A model generated the notes under the pieces. That model was not told where the DNA came from and searched no databases. It worked only from the letters and a program-made list of their open reading frames with translations. From Aquisalimonas sp. (lineage in GTDB: Bacteria > Pseudomonadota > Gammaproteobacteria > Nitrococcales > Aquisalimonadaceae), in assembly GCA_007127625.1 (NCBI GenBank), contig SKYZ01000349.1, forward strand, positions 1 to 5,610: DNA of 5,610 nucleotides, written 5' to 3'. Positions 4,849 through 5,610 of this stretch are shown piece by piece (the stretch's first letter is position 1; every line of letters starts with the position of its first letter). Made by a program: the position numbers and the translations under genes.

Positions 4849-5610
4849 TCAGGTCCGCCGGAAACGCCGCACGCCGTCGTCGTCGAGGAGCTCCAGTTGT
4901 CCCTCGGTGTGCAGGTAGTGCAGATGCGCCAGACCCTCACCCATGGCGAAGCCCACCTGTTCCTGCGCCAGCTCCCGCTCAAAGACCGCAGGCAGGGCCT
5001 CGTAGCAGGTAGTCGGTTCGGTGCAGAAGGCGTGCAGGCGCTCCAGGCGTTCGTGGTGGTGGGCGACCAGTTCGCCGACTCGCGCGGCCAGCCCCCGGAA
5101 GGGCGAGCGGTGGCCCGGGAGGACCAGCGGCGTGTCACCCAGCGCGGCGAAGGGCTGTAGGGTCTCCAGGTAGTCGTGGAGCGGGTCCTGAGCACCGTTG
5201 GGCCAGACGCCGATGTTGGGGGAAATCCCGGGGAGTACCTGGTCTGCTGCCAGCAGCAGGTCGTCGGCGGCATCGAACAGGGACATCTGGTGGGGCGAGT
5301 GTCCCTTGCCGATGAGAATGCGCCAGTCCCGGCCACCTACCCGGAAGGGCCGGGTTTCATCGATGTGCGCGACGTCATCCGGCAGCTCGTGGACCAGGCG
5401 CTGGTAATCGGGCATGTCCGCTACCAGGGACTCCGCCCGGGCCGTCGGGACCCCGTTGGCGATCCAGTAGGCCCTGCGTCGTGCGCGCTTCGCCTCCGGT
5501 TCTTCCTTGAAGTGGGTCGAGATACCGTGCTCGACGGTGGTCATCTCCAGAGGCGCGTCCCATTCGCGACAAAGCCAGCCGGCCAGGCCGATGTGGTCCG
5601 GGTGATGGTG
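4849..5610 (-). CDS. MBL-fold metallo-hydrolase (partial, 5' end outside window)
   Basis: The visible 253 residues begin, at the window edge, with the zinc-binding motif HHHPDHIGLAG (usually (T)HxHxDHxGG). Further expected ligands are present: GKGHSPHQ (His104 of the visible part), AADQVLPGISPN (Asp123) and LVLPGHRSPF (His167). The C-terminal ~60 residues (YEALPAVFERELAQEQVGFA, then LAHLHYLHTEGQLELLDDDG) form the winged-helix tail common in LACTB2-like and other broad MBL hydrolases. About 70 residues, with the first strands, lie beyond 5610. The family includes thioesterases, glyoxalases and nucleases; this branch is typically a cytoplasmic hydrolase of unassigned substrate, so none is named. 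The protein appears intact where visible, with no frameshift. It is separated from the LuxR-type gene by about 400 bp and is probably unrelated to it. Confidence 0.9.
   Translation of the reverse strand, partial: HHHPDHIGLAGWLCREWDAPLEMTTVEHGISTHFKEEPEAKRARRRAYWIANGVPTARAESLVADMPDYQRLVHELPDDVAHIDETRPFRVGGRDWRILIGKGHSPHQMSLFDAADDLLLAADQVLPGISPNIGVWPNGAQDPLHDYLETLQPFAALGDTPLVLPGHRSPFRGLAARVGELVAHHHERLERLHAFCTEPTTCYEALPAVFERELAQEQVGFAMGEGLAHLHYLHTEGQLELLDDDGVRRFRRT

Noticed and set aside
4613..4918. Plus-strand frame of 101 codons starting with GTG
   Set aside because: No ribosome binding site, low-complexity Arg/Ser-rich C-terminus, and its 3' part is antisense to the well-supported MBL hydrolase.

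Overview
The window looks like chromosomal DNA of a GC-rich gammaproteobacterium. A YebG-family gene sits under a near-consensus E. coli-type LexA box, a CPBP fragment resembles proteases known from that class, and start sites carry GGAGG-type ribosome binding sites. The genus cannot be named from this sequence; a halophilic or Ectothiorhodospira-like lineage is only a guess. Every recognisable gene except one small lipoprotein lies on the minus strand.

Layout. At 1-200 is the 5' part of a YebG-family SOS gene, cut by the window edge, with a LexA box at 262-281. At 307-678 is a secreted His-rich small protein of unknown function. From about 840 to 2650 lies a patchwork: a CPBP-type intramembrane protease that ends before its catalytic histidines (960-1238), an intact plus-strand lipoprotein gene (1510-1908), the first ~110 residues of an alpha/beta hydrolase (1973-2305), and a DUF3303-like gene lacking its first ~15 codons (2421-2645). 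Next come an intact NTF2/SnoaL-like gene (2716-3135) and, upstream on the same strand, a 385-residue LuxR-type regulator (3282-4439). After a ~340-bp stretch with no convincing gene, a metallo-beta-lactamase-fold hydrolase (4849 to beyond 5610) runs off the right edge, entering the window at its HHHPDH zinc motif.

Working together. The clearest candidate functional unit is the LuxR-type regulator plus the NTF2-like gene. A G/C-armed palindrome, ACCCC-N5-GGGGG on the plus strand, abuts a plausible -35 element of the NTF2-like gene. Two further copies of the same CCCC-N5-GGGG pattern occur at 838-854 and 1420-1435, the latter 75 bp ahead of the lipoprotein gene. This suggests a small local regulon, though nothing in the sequence proves that this regulator binds these boxes. 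The regulator's own predicted -35 overlaps a 7-bp-arm inverted repeat, which would suit autoregulation or control by another factor. YebG is separately wired to the SOS response. The three truncated genes show that the middle of the window has been repeatedly broken and rejoined.
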